From: an uncultured Bacilli bacterium | GTDB lineage: Bacteria > Bacillota_I > Bacilli_A > RF39 > UBA660 | Reading direction: 5' to 3' | Assembly: GCA_934119965.1 (NCBI GenBank) | Contig: CAKOTA010000005.1 | Span: 15,408-79,407, forward strand | Length of the DNA stretch: 64,000 bases | Part shown: positions 41,578 to 49,987 of the stretch, in pieces | Position numbering within the stretch: position 1 is the first letter of the stretch | Layout: each line of letters starts with the position of its first letter | The notes under the pieces: model-generated | What the model was told of the DNA's origin: nothing | The model's input: only the letters and a program-made list of their open reading frames with translations | The model's database searches: none | Translations under genes and position numbers: made by a program

Positions 41578-41612
41578 TTAAAAAGATAAGTTTGAAACTT
41601 ATCTTTTTTTAA
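41578..41612. terminator. Bidirectional terminator after rpsD
   Basis: AGATAAGTTT/AAACTTATCT stem with a short loop, followed by seven T rightward and A tracts leftward. Confidence 0.9.
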
Positions 41613-43729
41613 TCTATTTCTATTCTCAATGTGTTAATGCCCATCTCGAACAATTTATTAGAATCAAGTTCTATTTTTTCATAATTTTTAATATGAATTA
41701 AATTATCTCTTTTAATTAATTTAAATTCTTTATTATTTATATCTTTTAAATAACCACTATTAGTATTATATTTTTTTAATATATCATATTTTGTAATCAT
41801 TATCTCTGGATAACTAGATATAATAACTTCTAAATTAGGATTTTGATTATACCTCTTTTTATAATTATCGATTAATAATTTGATATCATCATATTTCATT
41901 TCATATGATAAAGTAACTCTTTTAACTCCTAAACTATTTAAAAAAGCAACACCATACGAATTAACTATATTTAAAGAAAAATCAGATACTCCTTTATTTA
42001 AGTAGACACTACCTATTTCACTATTTAAATAATTACCACTAGGAATATCTTTAATCACCCTAGGTAATTTATAAATAATTTCATCATTAATTAACTCTTT
42101 ATTTTCTGTATAAATATATTTATAATCTTTAATATTCAATTTTTCTTTATCATTGATTAAATATGAAAAACCTGGCTTTTCTATATATTCAGTAGTATTA
42201 ATATAATAATCTTTTTTCAAATAATTAGTTTTATATATTCTTTTTTTATTTAGTTCTAATACAGCATTTCTTCTTAGATCATTTAAATCAGAAATTCTAA
42301 CAAATATATTTTCATCTCTTTTAATATCAAATTCATCTATTGTGTAAACAGTATCACCTAACTTATTTATTTGTTTCATTATATCTTCATTTTTCATATT
42401 AATTTTATTAGATTTTTGAACTAATTCACCAAATACTTCTATTTTATTTATCCCATCATTAAATATAAGTTTTAATGGTTTATCTATATATAATTCAATA
42501 AAACAATTAATTTTCACTTTTCTTAAATTTAATTTAATCTTATTATCAATCTCATTCAACTGCTTTATATCCGTTGTCTTCAAAACAACATCATTTACTT
42601 TAACATCATAATTATTATCTAACTCTATTATTTCATTTTGTAAAGCACTACTTACTAATTTACCTTTTTTGTACATTTTATTGACAATTCCGCCATCTTC
42701 AGTTTTACCAATAAATCTAATTCCATCACCTTGATTTAAATTATCGGTTAATTTTATTTTGATTTTTTTGCCAACTGAGGTAACAGAACCAATCTTAATT
42801 CCCATATGATTAGGTCTAAATTCATTAGTAAAATCATTATTGTTTTCATTAAAAATAAATCCTTTAGTAAATTCACGATTAAATATTTTTTTCATTTCTT
42901 TTATATCATTATCGGTTATTCTTGTTTCTTTGTATTTTAAATAATTATCTATTGCTTTACGATATAAACTAGTAATTAAATAAACATATTCTGGTCTTTT
43001 CATTCGGCCTTCTATTTTTAAACTATCTACTCCTATATCAATAAGCTTACCAATATTTAAAATAGTATTTAAATCTTTAGTACTTAATAAATATTTATCT
43101 TTATTCAATTTATGATCACTATATAAATCATATTTCATTCTACAAGGTTGACTACAAGTTCCTCTATTACCACTTCTACCAGTTAAAAAATAACTCATTA
43201 AACATTCACCAGAATAACTTATACATAAGGCCCCATGAATAAATATTTCTAGCTCAATATTGGTATTTTTTTTAATATTACTAATTGTATCAATATCTGT
43301 TTCCCTAGCTAAAACTACTCTTTTTATTCCCATATCAGTTGCGAATTTAACACCTTCTAAGTTATGAATATGCATTTGTGTAGAAGCGTGTATTTCTAAA
43401 TTAGGATATGTTTTTCTAACTAAATCCATCATCCCTAAATCTTGAATTATAATAGCATCAACATTATTTTTATGAAGAAAATCAATATAATTCATAAATT
43501 CACTTATCTCTTTATCGTAAACTAAAGTATTAACTGTTACATATACTTTTACACCATATAAATGGGCATATTTAATTGCTTCAATTATTTCTTCTTCATT
43601 AAAGTTTCCGGCGTAACTTCTAGCTCCAAACATAGTACCACCAATGTATACTGCATCACATCCAGCTTGAATAGCAGCAATTAAACATTCCATATTACCA
43701 GCTGGCGCTAACAACTCAGGTTTCTTCAT
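41609..43729 (-). CDS. Peptidase U32-family protein (RlhA/TrhP-type RNA hydroxylation)
   Basis: The 706-residue protein begins KKPELLAPAGNMECLIAAIQAGCDAVYIGG and continues with HASTQMHIHN, ELEIFIHGALCISYSGECLMS and RSGNRGTCSQPCRMKY, the U32 signature with conserved Cys. A C-terminal extension of about 350 residues is like the DUF3656 part of RlhA. U32 proteins RlhA and TrhP hydroxylate 23S rRNA or tRNA using prephenate-derived chemistry; older records call them collagenases. Which RNA is modified cannot be read. It is followed by the deacetylase-like gene in the order 43754 to 41609. Confidence 0.85.
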   Translation of the reverse strand: MKKPELLAPAGNMECLIAAIQAGCDAVYIGGTMFGARSYAGNFNEEEIIEAIKYAHLYGVKVYVTVNTLVYDKEISEFMNYIDFLHKNNVDAIIIQDLGMMDLVRKTYPNLEIHASTQMHIHNLEGVKFATDMGIKRVVLARETDIDTISNIKKNTNIELEIFIHGALCISYSGECLMSYFLTGRSGNRGTCSQPCRMKYDLYSDHKLNKDKYLLSTKDLNTILNIGKLIDIGVDSLKIEGRMKRPEYVYLITSLYRKAIDNYLKYKETRITDNDIKEMKKIFNREFTKGFIFNENNNDFTNEFRPNHMGIKIGSVTSVGKKIKIKLTDNLNQGDGIRFIGKTEDGGIVNKMYKKGKLVSSALQNEIIELDNNYDVKVNDVVLKTTDIKQLNEIDNKIKLNLRKVKINCFIELYIDKPLKLIFNDGINKIEVFGELVQKSNKINMKNEDIMKQINKLGDTVYTIDEFDIKRDENIFVRISDLNDLRRNAVLELNKKRIYKTNYLKKDYYINTTEYIEKPGFSYLINDKEKLNIKDYKYIYTENKELINDEIIYKLPRVIKDIPSGNYLNSEIGSVYLNKGVSDFSLNIVNSYGVAFLNSLGVKRVTLSYEMKYDDIKLLIDNYKKRYNQNPNLEVIISSYPEIMITKYDILKKYNTNSGYLKDINNKEFKLIKRDNLIHIKNYEKIELDSNKLFEMGINTLRIEID

Positions 43730-43753
43730 AAAATCACCAATATTATCTTATCA

Positions 43754-44560
43754 TTATTCTTCTAAATGTTCAACGATATTAGTAATTGTAAATCCCTTAT
43801 TTTTTATATATTTAATTATTATATCTAAATTATCGATTAAATTATTACTTACTTTATAACTAATTAAACTTCCACTATCTAAAATTTTTTTTGTTTCATA
43901 TAGATAGTTATTATCAATAGTGTTTACTAATATAGTATTCATTTTTTCTTTAGAGCAATTTTTTAAAAATTCTTTATTCTTATCTGATACAAAACAATAA
44001 TTTTTTTGTTTTAGAACATCTTTTATAACTGAATTCAAATGTTTATTTTTATCTCTAATTATAAAATTATGATTTTTTTGCGCTAAAGATAGTAATAAAT
44101 CACCATTTTTTTCAAGCCAAACATTGTTAATTGCAAAAGTCACTTTTATTTCATTATTATCAATTATTTTTTTGATTTCTTCTATATCAGTATTACCATC
44201 TAATACAAATATTAAACTAACCATATTTTTAGTTTTATTACCACTTATTATATATTTATCATAATTATTTTTTAATGATCCTTTATTATCAATTTTTTCA
44301 TATACTAATAGTTTTTCATTATAAACGCCATTTTGTTTCATTTTTCTATAGCTTTCATTTATATTAATCTTTTTTTCCAAAATACCAGGTATGATTGTAT
44401 CTTTATCAATCTTACTATCTAATGCCGGAATATTATTTTGTTCTTTTATTTTAATCATTATTTCATCATATTCTCTAACAACCATTACTGTTTTTTCAGT
44501 ATAAACAAAACTTATTATCACTAGTCCAATTATTCCTATGGCATTAAAGACTTTCTTCAT
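43754..44560 (-). CDS. Degenerate polysaccharide-deacetylase-like protein
   Basis: The 268-residue protein has an N-terminal signal anchor. A C-terminal domain begins VSLIFVLDGNTDIEEIKKII and runs KVTFAINNVWLEKNGDLLLSLAQKNHNFIIRD, parallel to the NodB pattern (TFDDG, then ATFF, G-x-E-IGNH). The metal-binding Asp-Asp and HxxxH residues are missing, so it is probably catalytically inactive. It is encoded just upstream of the U32 gene, on the same strand, with AGGTGATACA upstream of the ATG. It may be a wall- or coat-binding relative. Confidence 0.55.
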   Translation of the reverse strand: MKKVFNAIGIIGLVIISFVYTEKTVMVVREYDEIMIKIKEQNNIPALDSKIDKDTIIPGILEKKININESYRKMKQNGVYNEKLLVYEKIDNKGSLKNNYDKYIISGNKTKNMVSLIFVLDGNTDIEEIKKIIDNNEIKVTFAINNVWLEKNGDLLLSLAQKNHNFIIRDKNKHLNSVIKDVLKQKNYCFVSDKNKEFLKNCSKEKMNTILVNTIDNNYLYETKKILDSGSLISYKVSNNLIDNLDIIIKYIKNKGFTITNIVEHLEE

Positions 44561-44577
44561 TGTATCACCTAATCAAA

Positions 44578-44624
44578 TATATGAAAAAAAATAGTTAATT
44601 AAAACTATTTTAAATCATAATTTA
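44578..44624. repeat. 47-bp direct repeat, left copy
   Basis: This segment is identical over 47 bases to 45021-45067, which spans the last codons, stop and terminator stem of the M29 peptidase gene. Here it belongs to no gene. The two copies bracket the SOS-type toxin-antitoxin module. Confidence 0.9.
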
Positions 44625-44670
44625 TATCTTTAATTTTTATACAATTAAATTTATAAAATAAATTAATTAA

Positions 44671-44691
44671 GAACATATGTTCTGGTATAAT
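44671..44691 (+). promoter_or_regulatory. Toxin promoter with perfect LexA-type palindrome
   Basis: GAACATATGTTC (44671-44682) is the core of the Gram-positive SOS box. It lies 3 bases before an extended -10 TGGTATAAT (TATAAT 44686-44691). LexA bound here would cover the -35 area and block the toxin transcript until DNA damage. Confidence 0.8.
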
Positions 44692-44713
44692 TAACTTAGG
44701 AATATTTTAACAG

Positions 44714-44847
44714 TTGAGTGCTCGCCTCCGAAAGGAGGTGGTGAAATGACTAAGAAAGATTTTTTAATCTTTGCTCTAATCATTATCATCATTCTACTTA
44801 TACTTCTATTATTCAAGTGATAATGAATTATAAAAAAAAGCACTCAA
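44714..44847 (+). promoter_or_regulatory. Translation-control structures in the toxin mRNA
   Basis: The Shine-Dalgarno GGAGG (44734-44738) is locked in a 7-bp hairpin CGCCTCC-GAAA-GGAGGTG (44723-44740). In addition TTGAGTGC (44714-44721) in the 5' leader is perfectly complementary to GCACTCAA (44840-44847) in the 3' region. This would allow the long-range 5'-3' closure known from hok- and aapA-type toxin mRNAs. Confidence 0.75.
44746..44820 (+). CDS. Small hydrophobic type I toxin
   Basis: The 24-residue peptide MTKKDFLIFA... has three charges near the start and then one uninterrupted hydrophobic helix ending LLLFK. This is the form of Fst/TxpA/TisB-like membrane toxins. The gene has a sequestered Shine-Dalgarno and a LexA-type operator. 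It also has an antisense RNA converging on its 3' end and a plus-strand terminator (AAGTACTC...GTTAAGTATT with six T, 44880-44915). It would depolarise the membrane on SOS induction. The peptide sequence itself matches no family I can name. Confidence 0.75.
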   Translation: MTKKDFLIFALIIIIILLILLLFK

Positions 44848-44921
44848 TCTAACAAGATTAAGTGCGTAACCAATTGGCAAGTACTCAACTTTGCGATGTT
44901 AAGTATTCCTTTTTTATATTA
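44832..44921 (-). ncRNA. Antisense antitoxin RNA of the SOS-type module
   Basis: On the minus strand a GCACTTAATCT/AGATTGAGTGC stem (44840-44865) with eight T is a strong terminator placed 12 bases after the toxin stop. There is no minus-strand gene to terminate. A candidate -10 (CATAAT) lies near 44923-44928. The resulting RNA of about 90 nt would be complementary to the toxin mRNA 3' region, including the segment used for long-range pairing. The exact start is uncertain. Confidence 0.65.
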
Positions 44922-45020
44922 TGCAAGTTTCCTTGATATATCCATAGTAACACAAAAAATATTTTTTGACAAGTTTTCTATTTTGATGATATCAATATAA
45001 TACCTACTTTAAGAAATTAT

Positions 45021-45067
45021 TATATGAAAAAAAATAGTTAATTAAAACTATTTTAAATCATAATTTA
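45021..45067. repeat. 47-bp direct repeat, right copy
   Basis: This is the native copy: it holds the last six codons and stop of the M29 peptidase gene plus its terminator (AATAGTT/AACTATT with eight T on the minus strand). It is identical to 44578-44624, 443 bp away. Confidence 0.9.
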
Positions 45068-46154
45068 GATGCAATAATTCGGGTAATACAAATTTTCCAT
45101 CTTTTCTAATCAATGTATGATCAAAGTATATTTCTCCTCCACCATATTCTTCTCTTTGAATTAAAACTAAATCCCAATGAATTCCTGAATCATTACCATT
45201 ATAAGCATCTTTATAAGCCTGACCTGGTGTAAAATGAATACTTCCTATTATTTTTTCATCATATAGTATATCACCCATTGGATTTCTAATTAATGGATTT
45301 AATCCAAATGAAAATTCTCCTACATATCTAGCTCCTTCATCAGTATTAAATATCTTATTAAGTTCTTCATTATTTTCGTCACATTTTGCTTCAATTATTT
45401 TTCCATCTTTAAATAGTAAAGAAACTTTATGATAAATATTACCATTATAAGGACTAGGCGTATTATAAGTTATTAAACCATTAACAGATTCCCTAACAGG
45501 CGCTGTATAAATTTCACCATCAGGTAGATTAGCCTCACCAACACAAGGAATAACAGGAATATCTTTAATACTAAATTCAATATCCGTATTTGGACCAGTT
45601 ATTCTTACAATATCTGTTTGTTCCATTAATTTTTTTAATGGAGCAATATCATTACTCATTTTTTCATAGTCAAATATCATAACATCTAAAGCATAGTTTT
45701 TATATGTATCAGTTGTCATTTTAGCTTTATAAGCATCAACATTGCTTGGATAATTTAGTAATACCCATTTTCTCTCATTTATTCTTATATAATCACTTTC
45801 TTTTGTTGTTAGTGCAATATTTTTTAAAGTGTTTTCATCAATATTTTTTTTACTATAATCATTAGTTGTATATCTAATATTGATAAAAATATCATAATTA
45901 TTTACATCATCTAATCCATGTTGTTTTATTTCTTGATATCTATTTTCACTAGCAGTTTCTAATAAATAACTATTTATACTTTCATCATTTATTCTTACAA
46001 AAGGAATTCCTTTATTTAAAGTAATATAGTAAATTAATCTTTTAATAAAGAAACCATCATTTACATATGTATTTATTAATACTCTTTCATTAACATTCAC
46101 TTTTACTGAATAATTAACTATTTTTTTAGCTAATTCATCTAATTTTGATTCCAT
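45048..46154 (-). CDS. M29-family aminopeptidase (thermophilic-type)
   Basis: The 368-residue protein has the M29 signature residues: the GEANLPDGEIYTAPV block near residue 210 (metal-binding Glu), EGARYVGEFSFGLNP near 280 (Glu), GSIHFTPGQAY (His) and GIHWDLVL (His, Asp) near 320. These bind two metals for release of N-terminal amino acids. The length is slightly below the usual 400-410. The start at 46154 follows GAGTGAGAAA; a frame-matched ATG at 46181 has no ribosome-binding site. Its 3' end was duplicated around the toxin module. Confidence 0.9.
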   Translation of the reverse strand: MESKLDELAKKIVNYSVKVNVNERVLINTYVNDGFFIKRLIYYITLNKGIPFVRINDESINSYLLETASENRYQEIKQHGLDDVNNYDIFINIRYTTNDYSKKNIDENTLKNIALTTKESDYIRINERKWVLLNYPSNVDAYKAKMTTDTYKNYALDVMIFDYEKMSNDIAPLKKLMEQTDIVRITGPNTDIEFSIKDIPVIPCVGEANLPDGEIYTAPVRESVNGLITYNTPSPYNGNIYHKVSLLFKDGKIIEAKCDENNEELNKIFNTDEGARYVGEFSFGLNPLIRNPMGDILYDEKIIGSIHFTPGQAYKDAYNGNDSGIHWDLVLIQREEYGGGEIYFDHTLIRKDGKFVLPELLHLNYDLK

Positions 46155-46206
46155 TTTCTCACTCTTTTCTTTTTTTATCATAATATATTATGAAAGGGGA
46201 TTTATT

Positions 46207-46395
46207 ATGTACAGATATTATCCAAATATGCCTATAAGAAATAATGATAGATTTGTTGGTGGTTTCTTAGGTCCATTTGTTTTAGGTGGTATTACTGGTG
46301 GTTTATTAGCGCCTGCTTTCTATAATGGCCCTGCATATAGACCTTGTTATGGTCCATATTGTTCTTATCCATACTACGGTCCATATTATAGATAA
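46207..46395 (+). CDS. Small Tyr/Gly/Pro-rich protein, possibly spore coat
   Basis: The 62-residue protein has an N-terminal YRYYPNMPIRNND, a central hydrophobic Gly-rich segment (VGGFLGPFVLGGITGGLLAP) and a C-terminal part rich in Tyr, Pro and Cys (YGPYCSYPYYGPYYR). The composition resembles small coat-associated proteins of spore formers, but no family is recognised. A strong AAAGGGGA site precedes the ATG. It is a single gene with a bidirectional terminator. Confidence 0.6.
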   Translation: MYRYYPNMPIRNNDRFVGGFLGPFVLGGITGGLLAPAFYNGPAYRPCYGPYCSYPYYGPYYR

Positions 46396-46421
46396 AACGT
46401 ATCAACCAGATACGTTTTAAT
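46394..46421. terminator. Bidirectional terminator
   Basis: AAAACGTATC/GATACGTTTT arms with a short loop between two convergent genes. Confidence 0.85.
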
Positions 46422-46959
46422 ATTCATACATTCCATTAATCTTCATTCTATCAGTTTCGCTTAAATCATCCATTTTCCATTCATTATCAACTTTAGTTAA
46501 GTATATATTTAATGTATATTTAACTTTATCAGTTGATTTTTTTAATTGTTCTAAACGATAACTAGTAAATAATGATTCATCATATTCATTTTTATCATTG
46601 TTGAATTCTTCTTTATGTTCATTTAAATAAGTTTCCGCATCTTTTAGTGTTTTAGAATAATCTTTGACTTCTATTTCAACTGTTACGGTTGCTGTATCAC
46701 CATCTACTATTTCATCTTTTATTTCATATTTTAAGTCTTGATAATGTTTTTTCATTAAGTCTACATATTCTTTTCTTTGTGTGGAATTGAATAATTCTTC
46801 TTCATTAGCGACATCATTTAATTGTTTTACAACGCTATCATCTAATGATTGGTAGTTGGCAAAAAACATTTCTACTTTTTTGGTTGGTGTATTCATCATT
46901 TTACCACCACAACCTACTAATAAGAATGGTATAAATAACATCATAACAAATTTTTTCAT
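46417..46959 (-). CDS. Putative lipoprotein
   Basis: The 180-residue protein has a lipobox signal (FIPFLLVGCGGK, Cys17). The mature domain resembles an NTF2/DUF4878-like fold with a conserved helix-strand pattern (VEMFFANYQSLDDSVVKQL, DTATVTVEIEVKDYSK, YTLNIYLTKVDNEWKMDDLS). It would be anchored on the outer face of the membrane. GAGGAGG supports the start. Function is unknown. Confidence 0.75.
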   Translation of the reverse strand: MKKFVMMLFIPFLLVGCGGKMMNTPTKKVEMFFANYQSLDDSVVKQLNDVANEEELFNSTQRKEYVDLMKKHYQDLKYEIKDEIVDGDTATVTVEIEVKDYSKTLKDAETYLNEHKEEFNNDKNEYDESLFTSYRLEQLKKSTDKVKYTLNIYLTKVDNEWKMDDLSETDRMKINGMYEY

Positions 46960-46999
46960 ATTTTCCTCCTCATTAGTATTTTGTTTTGTTTATTTTTTT

Positions 47000-47623
47000 T
47001 TATACATTTTTTATATTAACAAAATCATTTATTTTATTAATTATATTTTTATTTTCTATTTTTTTATTTAATTCTTTTATTATTTCTTCGATTGAATCAT
47101 TTTTCTTATCAAAACATTCATAATATAAATATTTTAATTTTTCAGGATTATTTTCATTTAAAATATTTTTTAGAACTTTTTTAGCTGTACTAATTTGTTC
47201 TAATTCTTTTCTTGTTTTAAATTCTTCTTTTTCTTTTGAGCCAATTATTTTAAATGGAATATCAACTTCTTTCATATGTAAACTCATATTTGTTACTTCA
47301 AATTCTTCATCTAATAATAATTTACTATATGTTGTCCTTTTTCCAATATTTATTCCTATTACTTCAGTACTATCAGTAAACAAACAAGCATAATCAATAT
47401 GTCTATTTTTTCTTGATGTAAATTCTTCTGTTTTATTATATATTTTTTCTAGAAAAGTTTCTTCAAATATTATTTTATTTGTCTTTAATTGTTTCATTTT
47501 TTTTGAGTCAATTTTAAATATTGGAATTTTTTTAATATGTTTTATATTATCCGTTTTATTCCAATCATAAAATTCATAAATATTTTCATTAAAATTTAAT
47601 AATAAATCATAAATGTAGTTCAT
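47000..47623 (-). CDS. DUF3603-like protein
   Basis: The 207-residue protein shows the DUF3603 pattern of Bacilli: an N-terminal YDLLLNFNENIYEFYDWNKTDNIKHIKKIPIFKI, then KNRHIDYACLFTDSTEVIGI, and a helical C-terminus. The function of the family is unknown. The start has AGGAGG, and it overlaps the end of the small membrane protein gene by 17 bases, so the pair is an operon. The match was judged by eye. Confidence 0.65.
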   Translation of the reverse strand: MNYIYDLLLNFNENIYEFYDWNKTDNIKHIKKIPIFKIDSKKMKQLKTNKIIFEETFLEKIYNKTEEFTSRKNRHIDYACLFTDSTEVIGINIGKRTTYSKLLLDEEFEVTNMSLHMKEVDIPFKIIGSKEKEEFKTRKELEQISTAKKVLKNILNENNPEKLKYLYYECFDKKNDSIEEIIKELNKKIENKNIINKINDFVNIKNV

Positions 47624-47828
47624 AGTTTCCTCCTGGTAAATAAATTGAAAGAAAAATTAATGTTAAGCCTAACAAGGTATATAAACATTCAATTCTTCTA
47701 AATATAAAATTTACATATTCAAAAAAATTATACCCTATTGCTATCAAATTTAAATAACTTATTACATATATTAATCCTATTATAGTTAATGCATATCCTA
47801 ACAAAAAAATAAATATTCGTGCAAGCAT
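47607..47828 (-). CDS. Small two-to-three-helix membrane protein
   Basis: The 73-residue protein has a hydrophobic N-terminal helix (IFIFLLGYALTIIGLIYVI), an amphipathic centre with FEYVNFIFRRIECLY, and a second helix (LLGLTLIFLSIYLP). It resembles small YpbQ/YpmT-type membrane proteins of Bacilli but cannot be assigned. The start at 47828 follows AGGTGGTGCTT. It is the upstream partner of the DUF3603-like gene and is divergent from uppP. Confidence 0.6.
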   Translation of the reverse strand: MLARIFIFLLGYALTIIGLIYVISYLNLIAIGYNFFEYVNFIFRRIECLYTLLGLTLIFLSIYLPGGNYELHL

Positions 47829-47913
47829 AAGCACCACCTATTTAATTTTATTTAAATATTTTATTTTTATTTATTTTTTTTTAGTTTTATTATATAATTA
47901 GATAGGTGATGAT

Positions 47914-48720
47914 ATGTTATTATTAAAGTATATTTTATTAGGATTTATTCAAGGAGTTACGGAGGCTTTACCTATATCTTCAAGTGGACACCTACTTATT
48001 TTTAAAACTTTACTAAATGTTGATGTTGATTTTGATACATTAGCAATTATTACTAATGCTGGTAGTTTACTTGCTGTAGTAATTATATTCTGGAAAGATA
48101 TTATAGAATTAATAAATAGTTTCTTCAAATATTTAAAAACTAAAGATTCTAAATATAAAACAGATTATAATTATTGTTGGTTAATTGTTTTAGGATGTAT
48201 TCCAGCTGGTATTATCGGATTATTAGTAAAAAAATTTAATATATTTTCGTTACTAGAAAATAATGTCAAAATTGTTGGATTATCTTTATTAATTACTGCT
48301 TTGATGCTATTTATTATTAAAGATTTTAAAGGTAGAAAAGATAAAGAAGATATGAAAGTTAAAGATGCTTTAACTGTTGGTTTATTTCAAGTATTAGGAG
48401 TTTTTCCTGGTATTAGTAGAAGTGGTTCAACAATAGTTGGTGGTATGGCTACTGGGTTAAAAAGAGATACTGCTTTTAAGTATTCATTTATGTTATATAT
48501 TCCAATTAGTTTAGCAGCTACAGTAGTTGAACTAAAAGATTTATTATCTGTTAGTATTAGTTCTACATTATGGATATATTATATTGTAGCAACTATTATT
48601 GCTTTCATCTTTACAGCTATATGTATTAAATGGTTTAGAAAAATTGTTAACGAAGGTAAATTAAGTGGATTTGTTTATTATTGTTTAATCGTTGGATTAT
48701 TAGTGATTATATTTTTATAA
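47914..48720 (+). CDS. uppP: Undecaprenyl-diphosphatase UppP (BacA)
   Basis: The 268-residue protein has about eight helices. The BacA signatures are GFIQGVTEALPISSSGHL (motif 1, ExxxE region) near residue 10, FPGISRSGSTIVGGMATGL (motif 2, PGxSRSGxT) near 168, and a central GCIPAGIIGLL. It recycles undecaprenyl pyrophosphate for wall synthesis and gives low-level bacitracin resistance. AGGTGATGAT precedes the ATG, and a terminator follows the stop. Confidence 0.96.
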   Translation: MLLLKYILLGFIQGVTEALPISSSGHLLIFKTLLNVDVDFDTLAIITNAGSLLAVVIIFWKDIIELINSFFKYLKTKDSKYKTDYNYCWLIVLGCIPAGIIGLLVKKFNIFSLLENNVKIVGLSLLITALMLFIIKDFKGRKDKEDMKVKDALTVGLFQVLGVFPGISRSGSTIVGGMATGLKRDTAFKYSFMLYIPISLAATVVELKDLLSVSISSTLWIYYIVATIIAFIFTAICIKWFRKIVNEGKLSGFVYYCLIVGLLVIIFL

Positions 48721-48775
48721 GTAGAGAAATCTACTTTTTTTATAAAATAAAAGAATGAATTTTTATCATTCTTTT
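48719..48775. terminator. Two opposed terminators
   Basis: Rightward AAGTAGA/TCTACTT with seven T ends uppP. Just beyond, AAAGAATGA/TCATTCTTT serves the leftward gene at 48774-49433. Confidence 0.8.
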
Positions 48776-49433
48776 ATTTACTTAAATATTTTTGAAATTC
48801 TAAATTCATTCCTTCAACTACTTGTCGTTCATCATAATTAATTGATTCAAGATAATTATTAAAATCATTTTTAAAATCAGGATTATTAGAAGCATTAACA
48901 ATTTCCTCTAATAGTGGTATTATTGAACACAAATCTATTCTCTTTCTTCCATTTGGTTTAAAATCTTGAAGTGTTACATTTTTTACTTGTTCATAAAAGC
49001 TTTTATTATCTTTTATATAATCATCCTTACTACATTTATATACATTAGTTGGAGAACAGATTTTATAATAGACATCTTTTTCAAATCTTAATAGTAATGT
49101 TGGATCATAAACATAATTATCAATTTCAATCCATCCGTGACCAGCATCTTCTTTACCATAAAGCAATTCTAATTCTTTATTATTGCCTCTGACTAATAAA
49201 GCATCATCAAAGCATAAAAACATATAAAGACTTCTATCAAAACATCGTCCTGGAGTAATAATTGGTCTTAAATATTTAATATGCATAGAAACTGGGATAC
49301 AAGAAATATATGTATGAGACATTTTTTCATATAGTTGTTTATCAAATGGGACAATACTACCATTTAATAATCCTTGTTTAATCAATAAATCCCTCTTATT
49401 AAAATAGTATAATTTTTTTAAATTATCGAACAT
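48774..49433 (-). CDS. Transglutaminase-like cysteine-protease-fold protein
   Basis: The 219-residue soluble protein has a possible Cys-His-Asp triad in transglutaminase order: GRCFDRSLYMFLCF (Cys near residue 72), GHGWIEID (His near 103) and NYVYDPT (Asp near 114). This spacing is like BtrH/lasso B2-type and arylamine-like papain folds. No partner gene gives a substrate. The start at 49433 follows GGAG by 9 bases. Confidence 0.55.
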   Translation of the reverse strand: MFDNLKKLYYFNKRDLLIKQGLLNGSIVPFDKQLYEKMSHTYISCIPVSMHIKYLRPIITPGRCFDRSLYMFLCFDDALLVRGNNKELELLYGKEDAGHGWIEIDNYVYDPTLLLRFEKDVYYKICSPTNVYKCSKDDYIKDNKSFYEQVKNVTLQDFKPNGRKRIDLCSIIPLLEEIVNASNNPDFKNDFNNYLESINYDERQVVEGMNLEFQKYLSK

Positions 49434-49540
49434 ATTACTCAACTCCAATTCATCTATTAAAATATTAAATTTTTATTGTCCTATATACTATCATAAAAAT
49501 TGATTTTGCGCAAATTATAGTTTATTCTAAACTTTGACAA

Positions 49541-49567
49541 AAAAAGAACTGGAAAATCCAATTCTTA
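49541..49567 (-). terminator. Terminator after the ftsEX operon
   Basis: AAGAATTGG/CCAGTTCTT arms followed by seven T on the minus strand. Confidence 0.8.
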
Positions 49568-49978
49568 CATAATATCATCCATTTCACCATTAATAATTTT
49601 AGCTGCCTTTTCATCATCAAGTTTTAGATCCTTTAAATCTTCGGCTCCTTCAACTCTTATTTTTTTTCTTTGAAAACCATATATATCTATCTTAGCCATC
49701 GCATTTTTTAAATCAACATATTCATCATATATTTTTTTAAAATCTATCAATGATTGTTCATATTTTAATTCAATTTCTTTTATCTTTGTTTTATATTCTT
49801 CACTATTCTTTTTTAGTTTAGCTTTTTTTAAATTTTTTAAATCTTCTTTATATATTTCTTCTGCATTATCTGCTTCAATTTTATCTTCTAATTCAATGAC
49901 TTGATTTTTTAAACTATCATATTCAGCTATTTTTGAATCATACTTTTCAATCAAAACTTGTTTAACTTGTTCTAACAT
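49565..49978 (-). CDS. Coiled-coil protein downstream of ftsX
   Basis: The 137-residue charged protein is predicted to be one long coiled coil with a short C-terminal D-DEKAAKIINGEMDDIM tail. It follows ftsX by 9 bases with AAGGAGG. In many Firmicutes ftsEX is followed by a coiled-coil murein hydrolase activator with a signal peptide; here there is no signal peptide or peptidase domain. It may be a cytosolic partner of FtsEX. Confidence 0.6.
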   Translation of the reverse strand: MLEQVKQVLIEKYDSKIAEYDSLKNQVIELEDKIEADNAEEIYKEDLKNLKKAKLKKNSEEYKTKIKEIELKYEQSLIDFKKIYDEYVDLKNAMAKIDIYGFQRKKIRVEGAEDLKDLKLDDEKAAKIINGEMDDIM

Positions 49979-49987
49979 ATACCCTCC

